Assembly (NCBI GenBank): GCA_010015655.1
Contig: ML976756.1
Coordinates: forward strand, 28,246-92,245
Direction: 5' to 3'
DNA length: 64,000 nucleotides
Source: Bimuria novae-zelandiae CBS 107.79
Taxonomy: Eukaryota > Ascomycota > Dothideomycetes > Pleosporales > Didymosphaeriaceae
The translations under genes and the position numbers were made by a program. The notes under the pieces are model-generated. The model was not told the DNA's origin. It saw nothing but the letters and a program-made list of their open reading frames with translations, and made no database searches. Below are positions 34,401 to 44,096 of the stretch, piece by piece (within the stretch, counting starts at the first letter, position 1; each line of letters starts with the position of its first letter).

Positions 34401-35003
34401 TTGAAACTGGACGGAACCGGTGCCGCCCGTCGAATAGTCTCCCACAAGCTCTACATGCGGGTCTTTGTGGAGGTTGGGATTCGCATGGAACTCTCGAGTG
34501 ACCAAGTTGTCCAGCTCTCTTGCATTGGACGCAAATACAAAGGTCAGGCCGTGAATCGATGTGTTGAGAGGAGCGGTCGAGTTAGGCCCAGGGTTAACCT
34601 GCCTGATTATGAATGTAAAGTTGAAGGTGAGCTCATCCTCGTTGGACAGGCGGAGGAGAAAGGCCGGCGGCCCACCAGCTTGACTCGACTCTGGATCCTA
34701 CAGACCCGGTCAGTATATTTTACGGAAGCGGGATGGCGTTGCTTAGCGCACGAGGATATAGTCGATCACGCTATCGTCTCCGAGCTCTCGCTTCGCGGAG
34801 TATCTTGTCGCGGGGAACGCGTTCGGCGAGATGTTCAGCAGCGTGCGGCCGCGGCTATTTGTGATGGAGAGGGCAGCAACGGAGACTGCTTGAAAAGTCA
34901 GCTTCGGCGCGCGCAAAGCTCAGAGGGGACGGGGAAACATGCAGCGATTCTGGTCGCGGAGGAAGAGTGCGTTTTCCTCGGGTCTACTGTTGACGACCCC
35001 CAT
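31432..35003 (-). CDS. csx2: BAR-PH-ArfGAP protein, Csx2 family
   Basis: Exons 34943-35003, 34752-34885, 32863-34697 and 31432-32815; 1137 residues. It is an Arf GTPase-activating protein of the fungal Csx2/AGE type, acting on Arf in Golgi and endosome transport. An N-terminal beta-rich region is followed by a BAR-like coiled region (about 230-440) and a Ser/Pro-rich linker. The PH domain (about 655-755) is followed by an ArfGAP zinc finger with Cys840-x2-Cys843-x17-Cys861-x2-Cys864 and the Arg finger in Gly-Ile-His-Arg-Ser-Leu-Gly (about 869). Ankyrin-like C-terminal sequence follows. Intron 1 (34886-34942) appears to be a GC-AG intron (donor GCATGT): no GT donor keeps the frame, and this one gives Asp-Gln-Asn-Arg-Phe-Ser-Val. 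The other introns are GT-AG. The first exon was found by frame and family N-terminus (Met-Gly-Val-Val-Asn-Ser-Arg). The C-terminal end is slightly uncertain. Confidence 0.9.
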
Positions 35004-35335
35004 GCCCGCATCCCTCTATTGTCCTCCTATAGAAGCCGCGGAGAGGGGATGGTGGTTGTGGTGGGGCTGCTGGTTTTGTGAAGATAAAGCTGATAACACT
35101 GGCACACGCGGTGCATGCCTGGGAGGGAGTGGGAGTATGCGCGGTGCAGCGGGGCGTGCTGCGCACTATGTAGTGTATGTATGCTGCAAGGTGGTGTTGC
35201 AGGGACACGCGCCCAATGAATGGAACAGCGGGGGACGGAGTCTGTCACCGCGGCTCGGTGCCCTAGCTAGTTAAAGCCGGAAAGAAGCCCTACCAGCCGG
35301 AAAAAGTCGTCTTACACGCCGCAAACAAAACCACC
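35004..35335. promoter_or_regulatory. Divergent promoter between the ArfGAP gene and ATP11
   Basis: 332 bp separate the two start codons, so both promoters share this space. No clear TATA box; I see no specific operator. Confidence 0.6.
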
Positions 35336-36325
35336 ATGGTGCGCACGCCGAATGCAATAGCATCGTGTCTACGGCCTCTTGTCCGCCAGCCGTTGGCCAG
35401 CCCGCGAGCATGTCAGCGCCGCTGGGCCCGCGTGCAGGACGTCCGCTTCCTTGCAACCCACATCGACCCCCAGCAGCGCATCCTCGAAAAGTATCGCGAC
35501 AAGCTCGAGTCCAAGGCCAGACAGGAAGGCCTCGGTGACGTCGCGCAGCTCAAAGAAGCCTACAAGGACAAGATCCAAGAGTTCAGGAAGCAGGCATCGG
35601 TCCCAGGAGCCACGGCGCCCTTGACACCTCCGCCGTCGCCTTCGCCGTCACCATCACCATCGCCCTCGCCTGCACCCAAGACACCGCCACCAGCATCCCC
35701 AAATGCAGCAAACAAGCCTCCGCCCGGCGTTAAAACGCTCGACTCCTTCCTTGCCCTCGAAAAGATAAAGCCGCTCCCCGCAAAGGAGATTCAAGTCCTA
35801 TGGCGCCTCCGCCACGCCTCCAACCCACAATCCGTCCACTTCTCCCTCCCATCCTCGACTTTCACTGCGCTCCTCCAAAGCGCTAAGCGACACCCATCCT
35901 TCGTGCTGCCGCTCCCGCGCGAGGTGCCCGCCGAACAGCAACCCTCCCAAGCACAGACATCCTCGCAGACAGCCGCAGAGCTGCACTACTTGCAGTTCGC
36001 CCATCCGCATGCGGATACGACTACGCTGTTGTTCACAAGCCTGGCAGAATATAAGTTGAGGGGCGAGTTTGCGTCGCCGCACACGACTATCACCTTCCAC
36101 TCCGAGCTGCAAGAGTCGCATGATCTGGTGCTGGGGCAGGGGCTGGTGGTCGAGGGCAGGGGCGTGACGGTGGACGAGGCACGGTTTTTGTTGATGTGCA
36201 TGCAGAAGTTTTACATTGTTAGTGATGAGGGGAGGGGCAGGGGGGAGCTGCTTGAGATGTTCACCAAAGGAGATGGCGGCTTTAGGGTGGAGAGGTTACT
36301 TGAGGAAGCGGAGAAGATTGTGTAG
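35336..36325 (+). CDS. ATP11: F1-ATP synthase assembly chaperone ATP11, mitochondrial
   Basis: A single exon of 329 residues. ATP11 binds free F1 beta subunit in the mitochondrial matrix and prevents its aggregation until F1 assembles. Residues 1-40 form an Arg-rich, acid-free presequence (Arg-Pro-Leu-Val-Arg-Gln, Arg-Arg-Trp-Ala-Arg) with a likely cleavage site. A charged helical segment and a Pro/Ser repeat linker (about 95-125) precede the ATP11 domain (about 130-320). Family motifs are Leu-Trp-Arg-Leu-Arg-His-Ala, Leu-Pro-Leu-Pro-Arg and Leu-Ala-Glu-Tyr-Lys-Leu-Arg-Gly-Glu-Phe, and the C-terminal Met-Gln-Lys-Phe-Tyr. The Pro/Ser linker is simple-sequence DNA (TCGCCG-type repeats). Confidence 0.95.
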   Translation: MVRTPNAIASCLRPLVRQPLASPRACQRRWARVQDVRFLATHIDPQQRILEKYRDKLESKARQEGLGDVAQLKEAYKDKIQEFRKQASVPGATAPLTPPPSPSPSPSPSPSPAPKTPPPASPNAANKPPPGVKTLDSFLALEKIKPLPAKEIQVLWRLRHASNPQSVHFSLPSSTFTALLQSAKRHPSFVLPLPREVPAEQQPSQAQTSSQTAAELHYLQFAHPHADTTTLLFTSLAEYKLRGEFASPHTTITFHSELQESHDLVLGQGLVVEGRGVTVDEARFLLMCMQKFYIVSDEGRGRGELLEMFTKGDGGFRVERLLEEAEKIV

Positions 36326-36908
36326 CGCGTCACGAGAGTGGGTGGACCTATGTAATAACATGTACTGATTAGATGTGTGACATAATGTACAAATAGAGGA
36401 AATGGGGAAGCTCCCATAAAGCACATAGAAAGGGTAGAAAATCTCAGTCGAGACTTTGATATTGAATATGAGTAGGACTAGCTACAGCATGGGTCTGAAC
36501 ATAGGAGTTTAGTGTTCCCCTCCCCTGGTAACGACTTGCCACCCATGGAATCGGTAAACGTTCTGTGGTAGTCTATTGAGTTATGTCGTTGTTTGGTACG
36601 GTCCATCTGATGCTGGTCCTGGTTGATGGAATTCGGTACGGCCCACTTGGATGAATATTCGGGAATGCCCCACACGATAGAGACTGATTCATTCCGGTGG
36701 AGTCAGTCTTGTGCTCCGTCACCCAGGACAATACCGGGTCTCTGGCGTGAAGGTAGGAGTGGGCCATAAGGGCCCAGAGTATGGAGCACAGCAAGGTAAT
36801 AAGTAACCCCAACCTAAGATAGACAATATAAAAGCTAAACTTTCATTGCGAACGAAGTAATGTATAGCCAGTGTTCAGCTTCACGCTAGAGCGAGTACTC
36901 AAATACTA
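36326..36908. other. Intergenic between convergent genes
   Basis: 3' flanks of ATP11 and of the F-box-like gene. No gene or RNA is recognised. Confidence 0.6.
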
Positions 36909-38088
36909 TCAAACCCACTCGAAATAGTCAGTGATAAGGGTCTGACGAAGTCCGTTCAAGCTGTCCAAACGCGGATACCTGCGTCTGGCCGGCTCCAACT
37001 CGAAATAGTCGGTGATACTGGTCTGACGAAGTCCGTTCAATTCGTCGAAACGCGTATATGCGAGTCCCTTGCCAGCCTCCCAAAGCTCGTACTCGCTCTC
37101 TCCCGATGGAAATAGACCATGCTCCAAGAGGTCATATTGCACGTCCATCATAAGTTGCTGATCCGCTTGAACGGCACTCGGCACGACGTTGTAGCATATA
37201 GCCCCAATTCGAAATCCATTCGGGTAATTGACATGCTGCCCTTGAATACGCTCACATCTTAGATTGCGGTACCTGAAAGTACATTGGCAGGACAGGGCGA
37301 AGGAAAGCGAGAAGCCTGCGGGTTGGTTGCTGTTATTGAAGAGCTGGACGAGGCAATCTGCCCATGGTTCGTACACGACAGTGCTATTGTGGAAGCGTAT
37401 GAGCAACTGTTTTACCGTCCGAGCGCGAACCAGGTCTTCGATGGCTTCGGTTGCGGGATGATTATAAAAGAGCATATTCTATCATCGTGGCACATGTTAG
37501 CTTATCTTCAACATGAGCACTAGTGTGTCCTACCCATGGCTCCACTGAATCGATGAGTATCTCCAGATCTTTGAGGTTTCGGGCATGTCGGGCGAGAGCC
37601 TTCAGGAATCGCGCGACCCGGATGCTGCTTTGAGCTTGCGGGTCATCGGCACAGAAGAAGACTCCGAGCCGGGTCAGGTGATCCATGTAGTGAGTCTTGA
37701 TCTAGGAGGGACACAGTTAGCAGCTGTCTAAGTGGCCTCCCTTTGGAATACTTACAGGGAATCGCTCAAACATTCCTACGCTGCCGTACTTGCCTGAGCA
37801 CAGAACGAATTTGTTGTTGCGATACATGACGGGCATGGCCTCGGAATAGTACAGATGGCAGGTGAGGAGAATCCCCCAGGTGATGGACACCTGGGCATGT
37901 GAAGAACCGTCACTGGAGCTGCCGATGCTCAACTCGTTAGCGTGCAAAGTTCCGAAACTGCTCGCCCCACAGTATATGTTCTCGTTGATGATAAGAAGGT
38001 GCTCGAAAATTTGAAGGCGAATTTCGCAAGGGACCGTGCTGAGATAGTCGACTCCATTTGCGATTTTCGTTGCGACTGAAATGACCAT
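36909..38088 (-). CDS. F-box/2EXR-like protein with two C-terminal PIP-box-like repeats
   Basis: Exons 37756-38088, 37534-37701 and 36909-37478; 356 residues. Introns of 54 and 55 bp each have CTAAC branch sites. The N-terminus (Leu-Ser-Thr-Val-Pro-Cys-Glu-Ile-Arg-Leu-Gln-Ile-Phe-Glu-His-Leu-Leu) is the F-box-like/2EXR helix of the large Dothideomycete family of short uncharacterised proteins. The middle is the usual Leu-rich body with Thr-Cys-His-Leu and Tyr-Arg-Asn-Asn-Lys-Phe. The C-terminus is peculiar: an 81-bp tandem duplication gives two 27-residue units. They carry Gln-Thr-Ser-Ile-Thr-Asp-Tyr-Phe (319-326) and Gln-Thr-Leu-Ile-Thr-Asp-Tyr-Phe (346-353). Both fit the PCNA-interacting consensus Q-x-x-hydrophobic-x-x-aromatic-aromatic exactly. 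The last unit ends three residues before the terminus. A role bringing a ubiquitin ligase or another partner to PCNA is my inference only. An upstream in-frame Met region to 38226 exists. Confidence 0.78.
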
Positions 38089-38809
38089 GATTGGAAGGAG
38101 GAAAAGATGGCTAAACCCGATATCACTTGGCCCCGGGGAATTGGATGGCCTGTTACGTATTAAACAAAGTTGAGCGCTCAAATTGTCCAACGAGGTGAAC
38201 GGGGTAGACAGAAATCTTGAGTGCACTTACAATCAGACGCAACTGTCCCTCGCTCGACGATGCCGCACCGCCAGCGACGCGACGAGAAATGTGGTGGAGG
38301 TTTTGGAGTTGAAGGAACAGAGAAACAGAAAGTGGGGATGTTGGGAGCGGAAGCTGGATCGTCACTTCTAGATCTGTCGGTCACCTCGAGGTAAAAGAGG
38401 CAGGGGCAGCCTACAGCAGTGCAAGCCGGAAGGAGCACGACGAAACCCACTCGAGGGAAACCGTTGCTGCCTTGCCCTGTACCACCAGATTCAGAGTCCT
38501 AGCATCGTATGCATTATATGGTGCGAGTATTACCTAGGTATGACGAAGAGCCCACTACTGCCATGCTTGGGCCGTCAACTGATGCTTTCCAGGTGCACAA
38601 GAGAAGTGCCTGCACGTAAACGACCCACTAAACCAGATAGACACAGCCGGGGCCCCTATTTGTTGCCTTTTTTTACGGCCAGCCCAAGGCGGATGCCATT
38701 GGTGTTGCTCAGACCTACGGAGCACCCTATGCTACCCACTCAACGTCATAGAGGTGAAGGAGCGTTCGCGGATCCTGGTACCGACATACCCCAATTCCCC
38801 GAAAAACGC
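38089..38809. other. Promoter of the F-box-like gene and 3' flank of the reductase gene
   Basis: No conserved gene. Short frames at 38153-38450 and 38540-38860 lack domain features. Confidence 0.5.
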
Positions 38810-40084
38810 TCATCTTTTTGCCTGCTCGCTAAACTGCCGCTTGAAATACTATCAAGATGAGCACATCATCCTTTCAGCGCAACAAGTCCACTCACCTGAC
38901 AGCTAATCGCCAAAGCCTCCGGCAACCTCACCCTCGGCTCATACCCCAGCACCCTCCTCGCCTTCTCAATACTCACATACCTCGCCTTCGTCGCATCCCA
39001 AACAATCCCCCGACAAAACGTCGCCTTCCTCCCCGTCGCCCAGCTCACCCACTCCACCCCCCAACCCACCCACCACGCCATGCGCTCCGGAATCCTCAGC
39101 TCAAAGCGCGGAAAGTGGTCAAATTCCTTCCACACGGCGAGACACAGATCTCGCACTGTGACAGGCTCGCCGTTGGTGATGAAGAAGGCTTCGCCCGCGG
39201 CGGTGCCTGGGCCGAGGAGATTGTGAATGGCGAGGACGTGTGCGTCGGCGACGTTGGCGACGTAGACGTAGTCTTGAAGATTTGTCCCGGTGCCGAGGAT
39301 GAAGGGCGTTTCGCCGTGCGCGATGCAGCTGTGGATTGTGGGGATGGTGATCGGGTCGCGGGGACCGAAGATGGGTGCTGCTCTCAAGGCGCATGTTTTA
39401 TACCCCCCTTCGTTGGAAGCTAGAACTAGCTGCTCTGCTATTGTCTACCCTATCGTGTCAGCAAACACACATATATATAAATCATACCTCACCCTCCCCA
39501 AAAAAACTTTATACGAAAACATTGATTTAGAGCAGCAGCGCGAAGATCGAAGATTCAAGCTGTTTTTTGAGGAGGAAAAATGGGATAAAAGAGAACCAAC
39601 ATACTTTCGACTCCCCATACACCGTCCCCGCCCTCCCAATCCCCCACCCCTCATCCGCATTCCTAAAATCCCCCTCCAACTCATCCACCAACACCGTCAC
39701 ACTACTCGTATACACCACTCCCTTGGCTCCACACGCCCTCGCCGCCTCCAGCACATTACGCGTCCCGTCTACATTCACCCTCATCACCGCCCCCTCCTCC
39801 TTCCCCCTCTTCTCCGTACCATACCTCTTTGCCCCCAGTAAGTTTACAGCAGCGGTGTGCACGATGATCTCAGGCCGGGCGGCTTTGAATAGCGAGGAGA
39901 GGGCTGAGGGGTTGAGGATGTCGCAGCGGACGTAGGAGACGGAGGGGTAGGAGGGGGTGTTGAGAGAGGGGGGATTGAGGTCTAGGGCGGTGATGGAGAA
40001 GACTTTTGCGGTAACGAGAGCGGAGACGATTTCTGAGCCGAGGAAGCCGGTTCCGCCTGTGACGAGGATACGAGTGGAGGGCAT
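38810..40084 (-). CDS. 3-beta-hydroxysteroid dehydrogenase/isomerase-family reductase
   Basis: Exons 39605-40084, 38896-39444 and 38810-38848; 355 residues. Introns of 160 and 47 bp. It is an extended short-chain dehydrogenase using NAD(P). The Rossmann motif Val-Thr-Gly-Gly-Thr-Gly-Phe-Leu-Gly is at about residues 8-16 and the catalytic Tyr156-x3-Lys160 pair (Tyr-Gly-Glu-Ser-Lys) at the end of exon 1. The signature Ala-Pro-Ile-Phe-Gly-Pro-Arg-Asp and Gln-Asp-Tyr-Val-Tyr-Val-Ala-Asn-Val-Ala-Asp-Ala-His follow, typical of the 3-beta-HSD/Erg26 branch. A mid-chain hydrophobic stretch near Met-Ala-Trp-Trp-Val-Gly-Trp could be membrane-attached. The last 12-residue exon (Tyr-Phe-Lys-Arg...) was placed because a perfect GTGAGT donor follows Ser-Cys-Gln and the spliced tail fits the family. 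The substrate is not certain: sterol C-3 or another metabolite. Confidence 0.85.
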
Positions 40085-40604
40085 GTTTTGTCTTGTTTGG
40101 TATTGGAGATGGTGTGGTGTTCTGCGTTGATCTTTCAATCGTGGATGGTTATTACAGTAGGTATGGTATTTCCAGACGGGCTGAGAGAGAAGAAAAAGAG
40201 ATCATAAGCATCCAGCGGGGAGTTGTAGATTCATCGATCGTTCCTTTCGTTACGAAACTTCAGAAGGAGAAGTGGTATGAATGGCAAAGCTTGGGGCGGT
40301 TCCGGGATGGTGTCGTGCAAGCTGATCTAGCCTGTTTGGGGCAAGCCTACAACGGGAGGATCATTCTTGTGTCAACCAGTCTTGCTCACTCTGTGGTGGT
40401 GAATCAAGTTAAACGGTGAGTGCGGACTTCCATGCACGGGTTTCATTGAAGACCTATTACGAGTCTCTTATTTCTTGTTTATTGTCATTTGGCAGAACCG
40501 CAGTCTGCTAGACCAAGAGACGAAGATTCCACAAAGCTTATTCAGAATAGGGAGCAATTGTCATACAGGTTAGAAGCATCGAGCCTGGGGACGATGACCG
40601 ACAG
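40085..40604. other. Promoter of the reductase gene and 3' flank of RRP9
   Basis: No gene is seen. The 108-codon plus-strand frame at 40093-40419 has no family features. Confidence 0.5.
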
Positions 40605-42356
40605 CTAGCTCTCACCATTTTCCATCACCCCACTGGTGCCGTTCGCTAAAGCCTTCCTCGCCACTTCAAAAACATATAGACTGTTTGGGGCTTTCCCGGC
40701 CATCCATCGAGCCAGCCTAGGCTCTTTACCAACGGCCGCGACAACACAGAGTCCGTCTTTCCCGCGTTCACCTCTCTCCTGCACGGAGAGACCATTGACT
40801 ACTCCTCGAAAGAGACCCATATCCTCGCTTGCATGTTCGCCGTCTAAGTCTTCAGGGGGTATGCGGCCAACCTTGTCGACAGGCTCGAGACTGCGCTTGT
40901 CGGATGCAACTCGCCATGCCATTATCCACCCATCCCAGCTGCCCGTGAGCACAAGGTCTGCAAAGGGTACAGTCGCAATTGCAGTGATGTATCTTGGCAA
41001 TCTTGGACCAGGTTTGGCGGATGTGAGTGCGTCCGCGTTTGCTGACATCTCTTCGGGCGGAAGCGGTGCGTCTCTCCCGTGGGCTAGGGGGACAGTATGC
41101 AGAGGCTTTTTTCTGTTTACTGACCACAATGAAAGTGCGCCATTGTCCGAGCCTGTGACAAAAAGCCCTGCATCAAGGAGAGCAATACAGTCCACGGACC
41201 CTTCGGCATACACGACATTTTCGTCCTCGTCTTGCAGATGGGCGCCGGCCTTCTTGTCGTCATCCACATTGGCCCCAAAACGACCTTTTCGTAGCTTGTC
41301 CAAGCCTTTCTGCCGAGTATTTGTGCCACTTCTAAACACCAGCTGGTTCTCTTCAACCACTTTCCATAGTCTTGCGGACCGATCCCGTGAGCCAACACTG
41401 ACACAGGTCTCTTGATTGACTTCCAGCCCGCCTGCCACACCGAGAACAGCATCTTCGTGACCATGCAACGTTTCTATATAGGCTGATTCTGCAGCAGCCC
41501 AGACGAGGACCGCACGATCGGCGCCTCCAGAGAAAAGCTGCTCGGTGCCTCTGCGGAATGACAGGGCGGTGATCGCATCTCGGTGGCGGGTGAAGAGTTT
41601 CCGCGGCGTTAGGGTATCGGCGTCCCATATGATGAGGCGAGCGTGCTTGTCGCCAGTAGCTAGGAAGCGCCCCGAGTCGGACACGGCAATGGAGATGATC
41701 TCGCCAGTGTGGCCCAGGTAGTCCCTGTCGCCCTTCTTGTTCTTGTTGCCCTTCCTCCACAAAAGGCGTTTGGGGTTGCGTCTCGGGGTGGCGTTGGTCG
41801 GGCGGTTGGGTTCTTGCGCATTGTAGACGGAGGGATCTGCGATCTCCCACTTCTCCACGACCAGGTCTTTGCTGACAGTCCATGCATATGGCAAGCGAAT
41901 CGCGCATCCTGTCACTGCCTTCTGCAGACCCGACCGGGTGGCAGCGCGCGATGCGTGCTCGAAGTCCAGCTGGTCCGCAATGTTCCTGTATATCTTGCCC
42001 TTGTTCTCTGCCACATCTTCCTTGAGCCGCTCCGCAATTAAGTCACGATCGACATCGGCGGCGTCGAAACCGGCATCCTCGTCGACCTCGTGGCGGATAT
42101 TTTCGAGATAGCGCTCTGCGAGCCTCAGTCGTTTTTCGGCGGCCGTCTCGTTCTCGTCGTCGGACGTTTCGGATTCTTCGTCCTGGCCCGCGAAGAAACC
42201 TTCCTCACGCTCGCCGTCTGAGTCTGCGTCGCTCCCGGAAATGGATTCGTCTCGCTGGCTGCGGGAGGGCGCATTGCGCTTCCTCGCGGGAGCTGTGCCT
42301 GCATCGGAGCGCTTTCTCTTGCCGCGCGAGGCGGACACCGTGAAGAAGGAGGACAT
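40605..42356 (-). CDS. RRP9: U3 snoRNP WD40 protein Rrp9 (U3-55K)
   Basis: A single exon of 583 residues. It is a component of the U3 box C/D snoRNP in the nucleolus, needed for early cleavages of the 18S rRNA precursor. The N-terminus has a basic nuclear signal (Arg-Gly-Lys-Arg-Lys-Arg) and a Ser/Asp/Glu-rich segment, then the Rrp9 helical region (Arg-Leu-Ala-Glu-Arg-Tyr-Leu-Glu). Seven WD40 blades follow, several ending Ile-Trp, Val-Trp or Leu-Trp (Ala-Arg-Leu-Ile-Ile-Trp, Arg-Ala-Val-Leu-Val-Trp, Ser-Ala-Arg-Leu-Trp). The start at 42356 (Met-Ser-Ser-Phe-Phe) is preferred over an in-frame upstream Met at 42416. It shares a 338-bp promoter region with RPT4. Confidence 0.95.
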   Translation of the reverse strand: MSSFFTVSASRGKRKRSDAGTAPARKRNAPSRSQRDESISGSDADSDGEREEGFFAGQDEESETSDDENETAAEKRLRLAERYLENIRHEVDEDAGFDAADVDRDLIAERLKEDVAENKGKIYRNIADQLDFEHASRAATRSGLQKAVTGCAIRLPYAWTVSKDLVVEKWEIADPSVYNAQEPNRPTNATPRRNPKRLLWRKGNKNKKGDRDYLGHTGEIISIAVSDSGRFLATGDKHARLIIWDADTLTPRKLFTRHRDAITALSFRRGTEQLFSGGADRAVLVWAAAESAYIETLHGHEDAVLGVAGGLEVNQETCVSVGSRDRSARLWKVVEENQLVFRSGTNTRQKGLDKLRKGRFGANVDDDKKAGAHLQDEDENVVYAEGSVDCIALLDAGLFVTGSDNGALSLWSVNRKKPLHTVPLAHGRDAPLPPEEMSANADALTSAKPGPRLPRYITAIATVPFADLVLTGSWDGWIMAWRVASDKRSLEPVDKVGRIPPEDLDGEHASEDMGLFRGVVNGLSVQERGERGKDGLCVVAAVGKEPRLARWMAGKAPNSLYVFEVARKALANGTSGVMENGES

Positions 42357-42694
42357 TTTGGAGATTGAAGGCTCGCTCGGCCAACTTTTTTTCGTAAACG
42401 CCGATCCATAGCGCATATGCCGGCCCCACGTTGTGCCGCCCCGGCGGTGCTTGGCTCACTCACTCGCTCATCAGAGCTTCGGGCAACAACAACGCGGCAA
42501 ACTACATCGCCTCTGCCATCACTACCCCTCCATCACCTCTCTCCCATACCACAATCGCTTGCAGAGTCTGCGGCCATTCCACGCCACCTGCCTGCTCCCC
42601 CGGAAACGCCGCCGTTGACTCACCTGCTTCGCCGGCCGCCGCTGCTCTCGGGCATCCTACCACCCGCCTCCAAACCCCCACTACACATCTCAGA
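42357..42694. promoter_or_regulatory. Divergent promoter of RRP9 and RPT4
   Basis: 338 bp between the start codons. The RPT4 side has a pyrimidine-rich run (about 42520-42550), common in Pezizomycotina core promoters. I looked for a proteasome-associated control element (GGTGGCAAA) and found none. Confidence 0.6.
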
Positions 42695-43984
42695 ATGAGC
42701 GCCAGCAGTGATCCCGAGCGGGCCCATGCTCTCGAAGAGTACAAAAACAAACTGCTAGAATCACGCGAGTGGGAGGCGAAGCTCAAGGCGCTGCGGTTAG
42801 ATATCAAGGGCTTGCAGCATGACTTTGATGTATCAGAAGAGAACATCAAGGCGCTGCAGAGCGTGGGTCAGATAATAGGCGAAGTCCTCAAGCAGTTGGA
42901 TGAGGAACGCTGTATGTTGCCACACCAAGAAGAACATCCGAGCGCAAATGAACTTGCTACTGACCTCGCGTAGTCATCGTCAAGGCATCTTCGGGCCCCC
43001 GGTACGTCGTCGGCTGTCGGTCCAAAGTCGACAAGTTGAAGCTGAAGCAAGGAACCCGAGTCGCGCTCGACATGACCACACTCACCATCATGCGCATGCT
43101 GCCCCGCGAGGTCGACCCGCTGGTCTACAACATGTCGCTGGAAGACCCCGGCCAAGTCAGTTTCGGAGGTATCGGAGGTCTGAACGAGCAGATCCGCGAG
43201 CTTCGAGAGGTCATAGAGCTGCCGCTGAAGAACCCCGAGCTGTTCCTGCGGGTCGGCATCAAGCCTCCCAAGGGCGTGCTCTTGTACGGCCCGCCAGGCA
43301 CGGGAAAGACACTTTTGGCACGAGCGGTGGCGAGCAGCTTGGAGACGAATTTCTTGAAGGTCGTCTCTTCGGCCATTGTGGACAAGTATATAGGAGAATC
43401 AGCGCGCTTGATCCGTGAGATGTTTGGCTACGCAAAGGAGCACGAACCGTGTATCATCTTTATGGACGAGATTGACGCCATCGGTGGACGGAGATTCTCA
43501 GAGGGTACCTCGGCAGATCGAGAGATCCAGCGCACGCTCATGGAGCTGCTCAACCAGCTAGACGGCTTCGACTACCTCGGACAGACCAAGATCATCATGG
43601 CGACGAATCGCCCGGATACGCTCGACCCTGCTCTCTTGCGTGCAGGACGTCTAGACCGGAAGATTGAGATTCCTCTGCCGAACGAGGTTGGGCGGTTGGA
43701 GATCTTGAAGATCCACGCAAGCGGCGTGCAGACTGAGGGCGAGATTGATTTCGAGAGCATTGTCAAGATGAGCGACCAGTTCAACGGCGCTGACCTGCGA
43801 AACGTGGTCACCGAAGCGTAAGTCCTTGGCCGTGGCATTATGAATTCAGCTAACATGGACCAGTGGTCTGTTTGCAATCAAGGATTACCGAGATGCCATC
43901 AATCAGGATGATTTCAACAAGGCTGTGCGCAAGATGGCCGAGTCGAAAAAGTTGGAGGGCAAGCTGGAATACCAGAAGCTGTAG
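42695..43984 (+). CDS. RPT4: 26S proteasome regulatory ATPase Rpt4
   Basis: Exons 42695-42911, 42974-43817 and 43864-43984; 393 residues, the usual length. Introns of 62 and 46 bp. It is one of six AAA+ ATPases in the base of the 19S cap that unfold ubiquitinated proteins. An N-terminal coiled coil (about 10-75) is followed by an OB domain (Val-Val-Gly-Cys-Arg-Ser-Lys-Val). Walker A Gly-Pro-Pro-Gly-Thr-Gly-Lys-Thr (about 178-185), Walker B Ile-Ile-Phe-Met-Asp-Glu-Ile-Asp, the SRH with Ala-Thr-Asn-Arg-Pro-Asp and the Arg fingers (Arg-Ala-Gly-Arg-Leu-Asp-Arg) follow. It ends Glu-Tyr-Gln-Lys-Leu without the HbYX tail, as expected for Rpt4. Confidence 0.97.
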
Positions 43985-44096
43985 AGACGGAGCAGGACGG
44001 GGGAGCTGGGTAGTGGGAACACGATGGCAGGCATGCATCACTAGGCAGTGCCGTCATGTACAATAATGATATCAACGTAGCAGTACAGCATCTGCT

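Noticed and set aside
42357..42694. Proteasome-associated control element before RPT4
   Set aside because: No GGTGGCAAA or close variant on either strand.
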